Notes under the pieces: model-generated
Told to the model about the DNA's origin: nothing
What the model saw: the letters and a program-made list of their open reading frames with translations, nothing else
Databases searched by the model: none
In this document: in pieces, positions 1-7,492 of the stretch
Layout of the letters: the number at the start of each line of letters is the position of its first letter
Position numbering within the stretch: position 1 is the first letter of the stretch
From: JAAXXJ01 sp964412455
GTDB taxonomy: Bacteria > Nitrospirota > UBA9217
Reading direction: 5' to 3'
Assembly (NCBI GenBank): GCA_964412455.1
Contig: CAYPOT010000063.1
Span: 1 to 21,463, forward strand
Length of the DNA stretch: 21,463 bases
Made by a program: the position numbers and the translations under genes

Positions 1-75
1 ACCCTCACCCCTGCCCCTCTCCCCTGGAGGGAGAGGGAAAAAGGGAGAGGGGGCTCTTTCAACGCGGAGTGCGGA
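1..75. repeat. Palindromic intergenic repeat, family A, copy 1
   Basis: This stretch is the reverse complement of 12287-12361 with a single mismatch (position 56) over 75 nt. Its core is a perfect 9-bp hairpin, CCCTCTCCC at 15-23 and GGGAGAGGG at 29-37, with a 5-nt loop. It ends in the short motif AGTGCGGA that recurs around 12126-12165 and 12287-12300. The copy may continue left beyond the window. Related hairpins lie at 340-360 and 18420-18514. REP-like function is inferred from form; no transposase is present here. Confidence 0.85.
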
Positions 76-113
76 GTTAAAACCACCCCACGGCAGAGAA
101 CGTAAAACTATCC

Positions 114-962
114 ATGAATGATATTCAGAAAGAACTTCTCGGGATCGTAGAAGATGTGCGTGCACATCTTGAGTTCCAGCGTGCGCTCGGCGTCAAGTCC
201 ATCGAAATTGGATCCCCCGACATTCAAGCTCCGATCGTACAGCCTGCCACAGTTTCTGTGCAGAAAGAGAAGACTGTCGTCGCCAAGGCCGAGCCTGCCA
301 TTTCATCGAGTAAAACCAGGATCACCCCCACCTTGCCTTCCTCCCCCCTCGAGGGGGAGGACAAGAGGAGAGGGGGAGACATCGCGGAACAGCCACGTAC
401 CCTGGAGTCCATTCGCGAAGAAATGGGCGACTGCACGCGGTGCAAACTGCATGCGGGCAGAACGAATATAGTCTTTGGCGAAGGGAACCCGAAATCCGCG
501 ATCGTATTTGTCGGAGAAGGGCCGGGCTTTGAAGAAGACCAGCAGGCCAGACCGTTCGTCGGAGAGGCCGGCCAGCTCCTGACGGACATCATCGTGAAGG
601 GCATGAAGCTCAAGCGCGAGGACGTCTACATCTGCAACATCGTCAAATGCCGCCCGCCGGGGAACCGGAACCCCGAACCCGACGAGGTGGAAACCTGCAT
701 CGGTTTCGTCAAAAAGCAGATAGCGGCAATCAACCCCAAGGTCATCGTGACACTCGGCAACGTACCGACACATAATCTTCTGGGCACAAAGCAGGGGATC
801 ACAAAGATCCGCGGGACATGGCAGTCTTATGAAGGCATCCCCGTCATGCCGACCTTTCATCCCGCGTATCTTCTCCGCAGTCCGGGGGAGAAGGGCAAGG
901 TTTGGTCGGACATCCAGCTTGTAATGGCAAAGCTGGGGATGACCGTTCCTGAAAAGAAATAA
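114..962 (+). CDS. Type 4 (Fe-S) uracil-DNA glycosylase
   Basis: The enzyme removes uracil from DNA as the first step of base excision repair. The catalytic domain is about residues 96-276. It shows the GEGPG motif at 134-138, the segment ending in GEAGQLL at 150-156, and the HPAYLLR motif around H249. Four cysteines, C107 and C110 (CTRC), C179 (KCRPP) and C195 (ETC), match the 4Fe-4S ligands of family 4. The protein is 282 aa against about 200 for a minimal member. The excess is an N-terminal helix-rich extension (1-35) plus a low-complexity linker, part of which is encoded by a palindromic repeat. The start ATG has only a weak ribosome site, but the conserved-looking N-terminus favours it. 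mutS follows after a 215-bp repeat-bearing gap. Confidence 0.93.
   Translation: MNDIQKELLGIVEDVRAHLEFQRALGVKSIEIGSPDIQAPIVQPATVSVQKEKTVVAKAEPAISSSKTRITPTLPSSPLEGEDKRRGGDIAEQPRTLESIREEMGDCTRCKLHAGRTNIVFGEGNPKSAIVFVGEGPGFEEDQQARPFVGEAGQLLTDIIVKGMKLKREDVYICNIVKCRPPGNRNPEPDEVETCIGFVKKQIAAINPKVIVTLGNVPTHNLLGTKQGITKIRGTWQSYEGIPVMPTFHPAYLLRSPGEKGKVWSDIQLVMAKLGMTVPEKK
336..381 (+). repeat. Palindromic repeat captured inside the UDG coding sequence
   Basis: The hairpin CCTCCCCC (340-347) and GGGGGAGG (353-360) lies in frame within the UDG gene and encodes part of residues 72-89 (including SSPLEGED and RRGGD). The same kind of C/G-rich hairpin flanked by purine-rich tails is intergenic at 1-75, 12287-12361 and 18420-18514. 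It falls between the N-terminal helix and the catalytic domain, where an insertion would be tolerated. The in-frame placement is seen directly; origin by insertion is inferred. Confidence 0.6.
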
Positions 963-1001
963 TATCAAAGCTAATTTTCTCGCAACCAAAAGTAAGCGTT
1001 T

Positions 1002-1097
1002 CTAAACGAGACGCCAAGACGCAAAGAAAGAAAAGACAAAGAATTGGATCAGTTGTTTGCAGTTCTTTGCGAGCTTTGCGGCTTTGCGAGAGACGCC
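1002..1097. repeat. Inverted-arm repeat, family B, copy 1
   Basis: The left arm (about 1002-1029, containing GACGCAAAGAAA) and right arm (about 1063-1097, containing TTCTTTGCG and GGCTTTGCGAGAGA) form an imperfect inverted repeat. A second, longer-spaced copy is at 17653-17830. The right arm reads through the open frame upstream of mutS, which argues against an upstream mutS start. Confidence 0.75.
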
Positions 1098-1177
1098 TTG
1101 CTTGTGACCTGCGATTTTGCATACGCATGGTCATTTACAGCAGTCTCCTGACTCCTGTATTCGCCGTTCAAGGACTT

Positions 1178-3820
1178 ATGACCGACTTAACTCCCCTCAT
1201 GAAACAATACCGCGAGATCAAGCGTCAGCATCTTGACGCGATCCTGCTGTTCCGCATGGGCGACTTCTACGAGATGTTCGACCAGGACGCGGTGACCGCG
1301 TCGAAGGTGCTCGAGATCACGCTGACGGCGCGGAACAAATCCAAAGGCATCGAGACGCCCCTCTGCGGGTTCCCCTATCACGCCGTGGAGGGCTACATCG
1401 CCAAGCTCATCCGGCGTGGGTTTAAAGTGGCGATCTGCGAGCAGGTGGAGGACCCGAAGCTTGCCAAGGGTATCGTGAAGCGCGAGGTCATTCGCGTCGT
1501 GACGCCGGGGACCGTGCTAGACGCCAATCTTCTTGACGCCAAGGACAACAACTATCTCGCCTCGCTCTATCCCGCGAAAGAAGGTTACGGCGCAGCGTTC
1601 CTCGACATCTCCACCGGCGACTTTTACATGGCAGAAGTGGCCGGGGCGGGGAACCTGGCAGAGTTGGACACGCTTCTGTCACGGTTCACGCCGCGCGAGA
1701 TCGTGCTGCCGAAGGGTCAGGAGACCGCGACGGAGTTGGCCGCTCTCCTCAGGCAGTACACCCAGGCGATCAATCCCTACGACGACTGGACCTTCGACCG
1801 TGAAACCGCGAAAAGGTCGCTGCTCGACCATCTGAAAACAGCGACCCTCGAAGGCTTCGGCTGTGGGGACATGACCCTGGGTGTTTCGGCCGCGGGCGCC
1901 GCGCTCCGCTATATCGAGGAGACCCAGAAGACGGCGCTTGCGAACATCCGGGGCGTCAGGCCCTTCCTTGTCCAGTCCTACATGGTCCTTGACGGGCCGT
2001 GCCAGCGAAATCTCGAACTGGTAAAGAACATCTATGACGGCTCAAGCCGCGGCACGCTGCTGTCGGTGCTCGACCACACGGTCACCTCCATGGCAGGACG
2101 GAAACTGCGCGAATGGCTTCTGAACCCGCTCCTTGACGTGCAGGAGATCGATGCACGGCTGACCGCCGTCGCCGAATTGAAAGAGCGCCACCAGGTGCGC
2201 GCGAGCCTCCGGAACACGCTCGGGAGGGTCTATGACCTGGAGCGGCTCATCAGCCGTGTTTCCCTTGGCATGGCGAACGCCCGGGACCTTATCGCCTTGC
2301 GCCAATCCTTTCTTGTCCTTCCGGACCTCAGGAACTACGTAGCACCCAGCGCCGCAGGCCTGCTCAAGACCGTTCATGACGGGTGGGACGACCTGCAGGA
2401 CGTCCATCAGCTCATTGAGAGCGCCATCCATGACGATCCGCCCTATACCCTGCGCGAAGGGAAGCTGATAAAAAAAGGTCACAGCGACGAACTGGACGAA
2501 CTCCGCGCCGTCAGCACCGAAGGGAAGGGTTTCATTGCCGCCATCGAGCAGCGCGAACGTGAGCGCACGGGCATTAATTCGCTCAAGGTCAGCTACAATC
2601 GCGTCTTCGGTTATTATATAGAAGTGACCAAGACGAACCTGGCGAACGTGCCGCAGGACTATATCCGGAAGCAGACCCTGGCGAACGCCGAGCGTTTCAT
2701 CACGCCGGAGCTGAAGGAATACGAGGAGAAGGTGCTGGGCGCCGAAGAGAAGATCCTGGACCTGGAGTACCGGCTCTTTCAGGAAGTGCGCGAGAAAGTG
2801 GCTGCCCAGACCGTGCGCATCCAGGACATGGCGCGAAGGCTCGCGGTGCTCGATTGCATCGCGTCGCTGGCCGAGGCGGCGGCGAAGAACAATTATGTCC
2901 GTCCCGTCATCGACGACAGTGATGTTCTGCGCATCGTCGAAGGCAGACACCCGGTGATCGAACAGCTCACCGAAGAGCGGTTCGTGCCGAACGACACGCT
3001 GCTCGACACGAACGAGAACCAGCTGATCATCATCACCGGCCCGAACATGGCCGGCAAGTCCACGTATATGCGTCAGGTGGCGCTTCTCGCCATCATGGCG
3101 CAGATGGGCGGCTTCGTGCCGGCCAAAGAGGTTTATGTCGGGATCGTTGACCGGGTATTCACCCGCGTGGGCGCTTCCGATTTCATCACCCGGGGCCAGA
3201 GCACCTTCATGGTGGAGATGAACGAGACCGCCAACATCCTGAACAATGCCACGGACAAAAGCCTCATCATCCTCGACGAGATCGGCAGGGGGACCAGTAC
3301 CTTCGACGGCATCAGCATCGCCTGGGCCGTTGCCGAGTTCATTCATGAGAAGCTCAGGGCGCGCACGCTTTTCGCCACCCATTACCACGAACTGACGGAC
3401 CTGGCGCTGACCATGGACCGGGTCAAGAACTACAACGTGGCCATCAAGGAATGGAACGACCAGATCATCTTTCTCAGGAAAGTTGTTGAGGGCGGGGCGG
3501 ACAAGTCCTACGGCATCCAGGTGGCGCGGCTTGCAGGCCTTCCCGTCTCGGTCATCGAGCGGGCGCGGGAGGTGCTGGCGAATCTGGAGAAGGCGGAGTT
3601 CGATGAGGTTGGAGAACCCAAGCCGGCGTCAAAAAGCGGAAGGAAGAAACCTTCGCCAGGTTCTGCTGACACGGGGAAAAAACATCAGCTTGGCCTATTC
3701 GCTGCGCGCGACGCGAACCTCGTCAAGGAGATCGCCGAGATGGACCTGAACAGCATCACACCGCTCGATGCCATGAACAAACTGGCGGAGATCAAGAAAA
3801 AGGCGGAGGGCGGCGTCTAA
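1178..3820 (+). CDS. mutS: DNA mismatch repair protein MutS
   Basis: MutS binds mismatches and small loops and, with ATP, recruits MutL. Residues are counted from the ATG at 1178 (880 aa; E. coli MutS is 853). The mismatch-reading motif GDFYEMF is at about 28-34. The ATPase shows Walker A GPNMAGKST at 621-629, Walker B with D700-E701 in LDEIGRGTS, and the FATHYHEL switch downstream. The frame stays open upstream to 1067, but those 37 codons lie largely in repeat B and lack MutS similarity. The canonical MutS start (LMKQYREIK) follows 1178 directly. AAGGA at 1170-1174 is a close-spaced possible ribosome site. No mutL lies in the window. The C-terminal tail after about residue 800 is charged and low in complexity before a final helical segment. 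Confidence 0.97.
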   Translation: MTDLTPLMKQYREIKRQHLDAILLFRMGDFYEMFDQDAVTASKVLEITLTARNKSKGIETPLCGFPYHAVEGYIAKLIRRGFKVAICEQVEDPKLAKGIVKREVIRVVTPGTVLDANLLDAKDNNYLASLYPAKEGYGAAFLDISTGDFYMAEVAGAGNLAELDTLLSRFTPREIVLPKGQETATELAALLRQYTQAINPYDDWTFDRETAKRSLLDHLKTATLEGFGCGDMTLGVSAAGAALRYIEETQKTALANIRGVRPFLVQSYMVLDGPCQRNLELVKNIYDGSSRGTLLSVLDHTVTSMAGRKLREWLLNPLLDVQEIDARLTAVAELKERHQVRASLRNTLGRVYDLERLISRVSLGMANARDLIALRQSFLVLPDLRNYVAPSAAGLLKTVHDGWDDLQDVHQLIESAIHDDPPYTLREGKLIKKGHSDELDELRAVSTEGKGFIAAIEQRERERTGINSLKVSYNRVFGYYIEVTKTNLANVPQDYIRKQTLANAERFITPELKEYEEKVLGAEEKILDLEYRLFQEVREKVAAQTVRIQDMARRLAVLDCIASLAEAAAKNNYVRPVIDDSDVLRIVEGRHPVIEQLTEERFVPNDTLLDTNENQLIIITGPNMAGKSTYMRQVALLAIMAQMGGFVPAKEVYVGIVDRVFTRVGASDFITRGQSTFMVEMNETANILNNATDKSLIILDEIGRGTSTFDGISIAWAVAEFIHEKLRARTLFATHYHELTDLALTMDRVKNYNVAIKEWNDQIIFLRKVVEGGADKSYGIQVARLAGLPVSVIERAREVLANLEKAEFDEVGEPKPASKSGRKKPSPGSADTGKKHQLGLFAARDANLVKEIAEMDLNSITPLDAMNKLAEIKKKAEGGV

Positions 3821-3897
3821 AGCAAAGAGCAGGACACAAGATTGGCAGACAAAGACGACCCAGAACTTGAACGCAGATTATCGCTGGAAACCCTATG

Positions 3898-3924
3898 AAA
3901 GAACCATGTAAGTTCTTTGGTTTT
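3898..3924 (+). terminator. Possible weak terminator after mutS
   Basis: A 7-bp perfect stem, AAAGAAC (3898-3904) and GTTCTTT (3912-3918), has a 7-nt loop and is followed by GGTTTT. The stem is AT-rich and the U-run short, so it may equally be part of a repeat. The gap continues to 3990-4020 with the phrase TCCTGTAATCCTGTCAG. Confidence 0.3.
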
Positions 3925-4034
3925 AACAGCGCCAATCATAGTACGTTCATAGCATTTTCAGCGTTTAATGTCTTTTTGACCTTATCCTCTCTTATCCTGT
4001 AATCCTGTCAGAATAATCAGTAGGTGAAGAACAC

Positions 4035-4898
4035 ATGACCTCCATCCTCCAATGTCCCGTCTGCCGGGAACTCACCGTCCGCTCTGAGACCGGCTGCCAA
4101 TGCGCCAACAAACACACCTTCGATGCCGCCCGCCAGGGGTATGTCAACTTTCTGCTTGCTCACCAGAAGCGCTCCAAAGAGCCTGGAGATAACCGGGAGA
4201 TGATCCAGAGCCGGAGGAGGTTCCTGGACCGGAGGCATTACGACAAACTATCGGATGGTATCAACGAAGCTATTGCCGGCGCTGTCCCCGGACTGGAGCA
4301 AGGACAGGGAATAAATGTCCTCGATGCGGGCTGCGGGGAAGGATCTTATCTCAAGCGGTTGAAGGAATCTCTGGGCCACAGCGACTCTGACCAGGCCGTC
4401 TTCCACTATTACGGTGTCGACATTTCGAAATACGCGGTCCAACAGGCCACTCAGCGCGACAGAACGATGAACTGGTTCGTTGCCAGCATCGTAGACCTGC
4501 CCTTTATGCCATCCTCACTGGATATCGTTCTAAACGTCTTTTCTCCGCTGAACTTTCCCGAATTTTCGAGGATACTCAAGGACACCGGCAAACTCGTGAT
4601 CGCACATCCCGGCCCCCGGCACCTGAACGGTCTCCGGGAGGTCATCTATCCGGTCGCTCGGGAACATGAAGAGTCGGATATGGTCGAGCAGGCCAAAGGA
4701 TCTTTTTCTCTTTCGAGCAGAACGAGGGTCAATTATCAGATAGAGCTTGCGAGCAGCGGGGAGATCATGGACCTTCTGGCAATGACGCCTTATTTCTGGA
4801 ACATCGATCTGAACACAAGAAGAAGGGTGGAGGCGCTCAACCGGCTTGCGCTGGACGTTGATGTGATGATAAGCGTCTTCTGCCGGACCGGGGGATGA
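4035..4898 (+). CDS. rlmA: RlmA-like 23S rRNA (guanine-N1)-methyltransferase
   Basis: The protein (287 aa) resembles RlmA/RrmA, which methylates N1 of a guanine in 23S rRNA with S-adenosylmethionine. An N-terminal zinc site is visible as C7, C10, C23 and H27, the same C-x2-C...C-x3-H layout as E. coli RlmA. The family-typical stretch QGYVNFLLAHQKRS with the following EPGDNREM occupies residues 34-56. The SAM-binding glycine motif VLDAGCGEGSY is at 95-105. The start is supported by AGGTGA at 4022-4027, seven nt before the ATG. It is flanked by repeat-containing gaps and is probably monocistronic. The exact target base cannot be told from sequence; the TlrB-type members of this family methylate a neighbouring guanine. 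Confidence 0.85.
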   Translation: MTSILQCPVCRELTVRSETGCQCANKHTFDAARQGYVNFLLAHQKRSKEPGDNREMIQSRRRFLDRRHYDKLSDGINEAIAGAVPGLEQGQGINVLDAGCGEGSYLKRLKESLGHSDSDQAVFHYYGVDISKYAVQQATQRDRTMNWFVASIVDLPFMPSSLDIVLNVFSPLNFPEFSRILKDTGKLVIAHPGPRHLNGLREVIYPVAREHEESDMVEQAKGSFSLSSRTRVNYQIELASSGEIMDLLAMTPYFWNIDLNTRRRVEALNRLALDVDVMISVFCRTGG

Positions 4899-4971
4899 GA
4901 AATAACAGGAAAGCTTGTCTGACTTCGTATGGGAATATATGCTCGCTCCTGGATCCATGGCCAATTTGCGA

Positions 4972-5018
4972 TTGCGAAACACTATAAATAGTGCTATATA
5001 TAATGCTAAATAAAGCAT
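4972..5018 (+). promoter_or_regulatory. Promoter and possible operator of the first toxin-antitoxin module
   Basis: TTGCGA (4972-4977) and TATATA (4995-5000) are 17 nt apart, a plausible sigma-70 promoter. Just downstream, ATGCT (5003-5007) and AGCAT (5014-5018) form an inverted repeat placed where an autoregulating antitoxin could bind. A strong ribosome site, AGGAGGTG, precedes the ATG at 5034. Confidence 0.5.
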
Positions 5019-5033
5019 CATAGGAGGTGTGAT

Positions 5034-5321
5034 ATGTCTCGCATAAGTCTTTCGGAGGATATTCGCTCTGTTACCGATCTGAAACGCAACACTCGCGATA
5101 TTCTTGACCATCTCCACGCCACGGGGCGGCCGGTAATTCTCACGGTCAACGGCAAGGCCGATTCCGTACTGCTGGATGTGAAAGTCTACGAAAAACATCT
5201 GCATGCCGGGAACTTTGCGAAACTTCTTGCGCCGGCCGAGCAGGATGCGGCAAGCGGCCGGACTCGTCCTGCCCGGGACTTTCTAAAAGAGTTCAAGCAT
5301 GCCAAAAAAATACATCGTTGA
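5034..5321 (+). CDS. Phd/YefM-family antitoxin
   Basis: This 95-aa protein has the Phd/YefM pattern: a short N-terminal DNA-binding region (SEDIRSVTDLKRN, residues 7-19), then the core with GRPVILTVNGKADSVLLD (31-48) and a charged C-terminal tail that would wrap the toxin. By family it neutralises the downstream toxin and represses its own promoter with it. It overlaps the toxin gene by 23 nt, so the two are translationally linked. AGGAGGTG upstream gives a strong start. The pairing with a RelE/ParE-fold toxin is common. Confidence 0.85.
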   Translation: MSRISLSEDIRSVTDLKRNTRDILDHLHATGRPVILTVNGKADSVLLDVKVYEKHLHAGNFAKLLAPAEQDAASGRTRPARDFLKEFKHAKKIHR

Positions 5322-5625
5322 CATCACTGCGGCCGCGGAAGCTGATGTGGCCGAAATAGGGGAGTACATCGCCCAGGACAAGCCCGATGCTGCAACCGCA
5401 ATTGTCCTGCAGCTGGAGGAGCAGATCTCTACCCTGGAGCGTTTTCCCGAACGCTGCCCTCTCGTACGGGAAAACGAATTGCTCGGCACGGCCTATCGCC
5501 ATCTGGTGTACGGAAATTATCGGACAATCTTCAAAATCATAGGGTCGAGGGTACTCATCATGCGGGTGCTGCATGGGGCGCGGCTGCTGGATACGGGGAT
5601 GCTGGAGGAACCGACGAAGTCATGA
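5299..5625 (+). CDS. RelE/ParE-superfamily toxin
   Basis: The 108-aa product has the RelE/ParE layout: an N-terminal strand (YIVDITAAAEADV), a two-helix hairpin (residues about 13-52), and a C-terminal sheet with YRHLVYGNYRTIFKI and VLIMRVLHGAR. These match the ParE-type consensus ending in a conserved HGxR. RelE members cleave mRNA on the ribosome and ParE members poison gyrase. Sequence alone does not decide which applies, although the HGAR ending looks more ParE-like. The start lies inside the antitoxin gene. Confidence 0.85.
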   Translation: MPKKYIVDITAAAEADVAEIGEYIAQDKPDAATAIVLQLEEQISTLERFPERCPLVRENELLGTAYRHLVYGNYRTIFKIIGSRVLIMRVLHGARLLDTGMLEEPTKS

Positions 5626-5655
5626 ACAATCTTTCGCCAGATTGGCCGGAACGAA

Positions 5656-5690
5656 GGGTCAATAGGGGTCAATAGGGTCAATAGGGTCAA
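5656..5690. repeat. Short tandem repeat GGGTCAATA, about four units
   Basis: Four near-identical units of GGGTCAATA (period 9-10 nt) end in GGGTCAAGTC. The GGGTCA word recurs near 15605 and 15831-15853, always in gene-free DNA near other repeat scars. Such short G-rich phrases often flank REP-associated transposase (RAYT) elements, but no transposase is present, so that link is inference. Confidence 0.7.
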
Positions 5691-5744
5691 GTCTTTCTCC
5701 GTGCATTTCAGTAGGACACAGATTCACCATCGCCTTTCAATTCA

Positions 5745-5894
5745 CTATTCTCCTGAATTTCCACCCTCAGTTAACTTTCCCGGATCGAGCAGTCTTTCCA
5801 GGTCTTTCTTCGGAGGGTCCGTCATCTCTGCGGCCAAGTCCTTGGAGAAACTAGGGGACGGGAGAAACTTGGGGACGTTAATACGCAACGCGCA
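5745..5894 (-). pseudogene. Possible decayed coding remnant in the gap between two toxin-antitoxin modules
   Basis: The minus strand is open for 50 codons (stops at 5895-5897 and 5745-5747). It reads like a protein C-terminus, with SFSKDLAAEMTDPPKKDLER and then LLDPGKLTEGG. There is no good start apart from an internal ATG at 5823-5825, and I do not recognise a family. It is flanked by the GGGTCAATA repeat and the phrase TTGGGGACGTTAATACGC (5871-5888), a type of scar often seen near RAYT elements. The remainder of the 5626-6032 gap shows nothing else I can support. Confidence 0.2.
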
Positions 5895-6032
5895 TTAGTC
5901 CTTCTACTGCGCTTGAGGTTTTGAAGAAAAACCGCGCCGTTTCCTCGTTAAACACCTACTACGCTTCCTGTCTTGTCATCGCAAAATTCTCGTATCCGTA
6001 ATAAAGCATCCTGGAATTGATCTCCGATGTCC

Positions 6033-6073
6033 TTGACGGCCGGCGACGAATGGTATATACTACTGGTGATACC
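6033..6073 (+). promoter_or_regulatory. Promoter and likely operator of the mazF module
   Basis: TTGACG (6033-6038) and TATACT (6056-6061), 17 nt apart, give a good sigma-70 promoter. An inverted repeat GGTAT (6052-6056) and ATACC (6069-6073) overlaps the -10 element, as expected for an autorepressing antitoxin. AAAGGAGGTG then precedes the ATG at 6091. Confidence 0.6.
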
Positions 6074-6090
6074 CGTAAAGGAGGTGTTCC

Positions 6091-6330
6091 ATGTCCAAGA
6101 CTCTTTCGCTGAAGCTTCAGGATGATATATTTTCAGAAACCGAGGAAGTCATCGCAGCGGTCCATAAGCCGAGAAATTTGTACATCAACGATGCGTTGAG
6201 TTTCTACAACAGTTTCATGAAAAGAACGCTTATGCGCAAGCGTTTAAAAAAGGAATCTCGCCTGGTCTCGGCGTCGTCGCTTGAGGCGCTGCGGGAACTG
6301 GAACTGATCGAAGACAAACTGCCGAAATGA
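6091..6330 (+). CDS. Putative antitoxin of a MazF/PemK-type module
   Basis: This 79-aa protein starts at a very strong ribosome site (AAAGGAGGTG) and overlaps the MazF-like gene by 4 nt (ATGA). Its N-terminal strand SKTLSLKLQDDIFSETEEV followed by helices resembles the ribbon-helix-helix fold of many MazE-type antitoxins. The basic segment KRTLMRKRLKKESR (44-57) and the acidic helix SLEALRELELIEDK (64-77) would suit DNA and toxin contact. The assignment rests mainly on position; the primary sequence is not a textbook MazE. Confidence 0.7.
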   Translation: MSKTLSLKLQDDIFSETEEVIAAVHKPRNLYINDALSFYNSFMKRTLMRKRLKKESRLVSASSLEALRELELIEDKLPK

Positions 6331-6668
6331 CGCCTCGCAAATTCCACGTCTATACCGCCGACCTTAATCCACGATTCGGAACCGAACCGGGCAAAGTCCG
6401 CCCGGTGGTCGTTGTGCAGACAAATCTTCTGAATGAGGACCATCCCAGCACGATCGTCTGCCCGATCACCACGAAGCTCCATCCCGAGGCGGCAATCCTG
6501 CGCATTCATCTTAAAAAGGGAGAGGCCGGGTTGGAAAAAGATTCCGATATTATTGTTGATCAGATGCGATCGATCGACAATAAAAGATTTAGAGGTCATC
6601 TCGGCGAGATATCGGACAAGAATAAACAACTTCTCCTGGGCAGCTTGAAAATTCTTGTTCTTGAATAA
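6327..6668 (+). CDS. MazF/PemK-family endoribonuclease toxin
   Basis: The 113-aa product has the MazF fold signatures: an opening strand with VYTADLNP, the G-x-V-RPVVVVQ segment at about 22-31, VCPITTK at 44-50 with the conserved threonine, and DQMRSIDNKRF near residues 78-88. MazF toxins cut single-stranded RNA at short specific sequences; the target here is unknown. It is co-transcribed with the preceding antitoxin through an ATGA overlap. Confidence 0.9.
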   Translation: MTPRKFHVYTADLNPRFGTEPGKVRPVVVVQTNLLNEDHPSTIVCPITTKLHPEAAILRIHLKKGEAGLEKDSDIIVDQMRSIDNKRFRGHLGEISDKNKQLLLGSLKILVLE

Positions 6669-6716
6669 AGCGCCCACGCCGCAGTTCAATATGACTTCGG
6701 GATTGTCTGCATCCGG

Positions 6717-6734
6717 TTTGTGTGCAAACACAAA
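6717..6734. other. Short hairpin with GCAA tetraloop between convergent genes
   Basis: TTTGTGT (6717-6723), loop GCAA, and ACACAAA (6728-6734) form a perfect 7-bp stem in the 173-bp gap between convergent mazF and dsbA. The loop is a GNRA type on the plus strand. No U-run follows on either strand, so it is not a classic terminator. Confidence 0.35.
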
Positions 6735-6841
6735 GAGTACGACAAGATCGATGCTGTGACGATTTAAGCGGAGGAGGCGCGGGGGCAAATCTATAATGTT
6801 TATGTCTTAATAAGTACGTTGAAAAATGCTTCCGCGGTCCG

Positions 6842-7492
6842 TCAATAGTTCGCCCGCAGTTCCCCCTCGACCAGCGCCTGCAACTGCTCGTAGCCGAATT
6901 TTACCAGCGGCTTTCCGTTGACGAAGAACCCCGGAGTTTTCGTGACCTGGAGGGTCCTGGCATCCGCCATGTCCTGCTGGATCAACCGGACGATCGCGGG
7001 GTCGTTCGCATCCTTCTTCAGCTTGTCCACATTCAGCCCGATGCGGGGCAGGTGCTTCCAGAGGAGCTCGGGCCGCGCCGAGTGGTGTTCCGTCCATTGC
7101 GGCTGGGTGTCATACATGAGCTGGCGGGTCTCCCAGTACTTCCCCTGTCTTTTCGATGCTTCGAGCAGCGCGCACATATAGTCCGCGCCCGCATGGAGGG
7201 GAGCATACCGGACGACGAGCTTTAGCTTGCCGGGATACGCCGCGAGCATCTGTTTGATGAACGGGTCAAAGGCGCGGCAGGTCTCGCACGCGGGGTCCAT
7301 GAACTCCGTGAGCGTGACCTTGGCCGCGGGATCGCCGAGGACCGGCGAATGGTCGCGGATGAGCGCCTCGGCGTTCTTCCGCGCCAGGGCGGTTGCGCTT
7401 TCCTGTTTCTGTCCTGTGACCAGGAAACTGCCGAGAATGAACAGGACCACGAGGAAGATGGCGGTGATGACGACAATGTGGTTCTTTTTCAA
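6842..7492 (-). CDS. DsbA-like thiol:disulfide oxidoreductase, membrane-anchored
   Basis: The protein (216 aa) has an uncleaved-looking N-terminal membrane segment (residues 6-26), then a DsbA/thioredoxin_4 domain. The active site is C69-E-T-C72 in the context FMDPACETCRAF, and the cis-proline loop is T186-P187 (TKTPGFFVNG). By family it oxidises or shuffles disulfides in exported proteins. Its partner DsbB-like gene lies directly upstream with a 4-nt overlap, so the two make one redox couple. The CETC dipeptide differs from the CPHC of E. coli DsbA and is closer to BdbD-like proteins. Confidence 0.88.
   Translation of the reverse strand: MKKNHIVVITAIFLVVLFILGSFLVTGQKQESATALARKNAEALIRDHSPVLGDPAAKVTLTEFMDPACETCRAFDPFIKQMLAAYPGKLKLVVRYAPLHAGADYMCALLEASKRQGKYWETRQLMYDTQPQWTEHHSARPELLWKHLPRIGLNVDKLKKDANDPAIVRLIQQDMADARTLQVTKTPGFFVNGKPLVKFGYEQLQALVEGELRANY

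Noticed and set aside
1067..1177. N-terminal 37-residue extension of MutS
   Set aside because: The codons lie mostly in the right arm of repeat B and the region after it, and are not MutS-like; the canonical start follows 1178.
2042..3388. 448-codon open frame on the minus strand across mutS
   Set aside because: Shadow of mutS; no domain recognised and no ribosome site.
5656..5690. Tandem GGGTCAATA units as a CRISPR array
   Set aside because: The units are 9-10 nt without spacers; no cas genes are present.
5701..5898. 65-codon plus-strand frame between toxin-antitoxin modules
   Set aside because: It has no ribosome site, a Ser/Phe/Pro-rich composition and overlaps repeat scars; I found no sign of a real protein.
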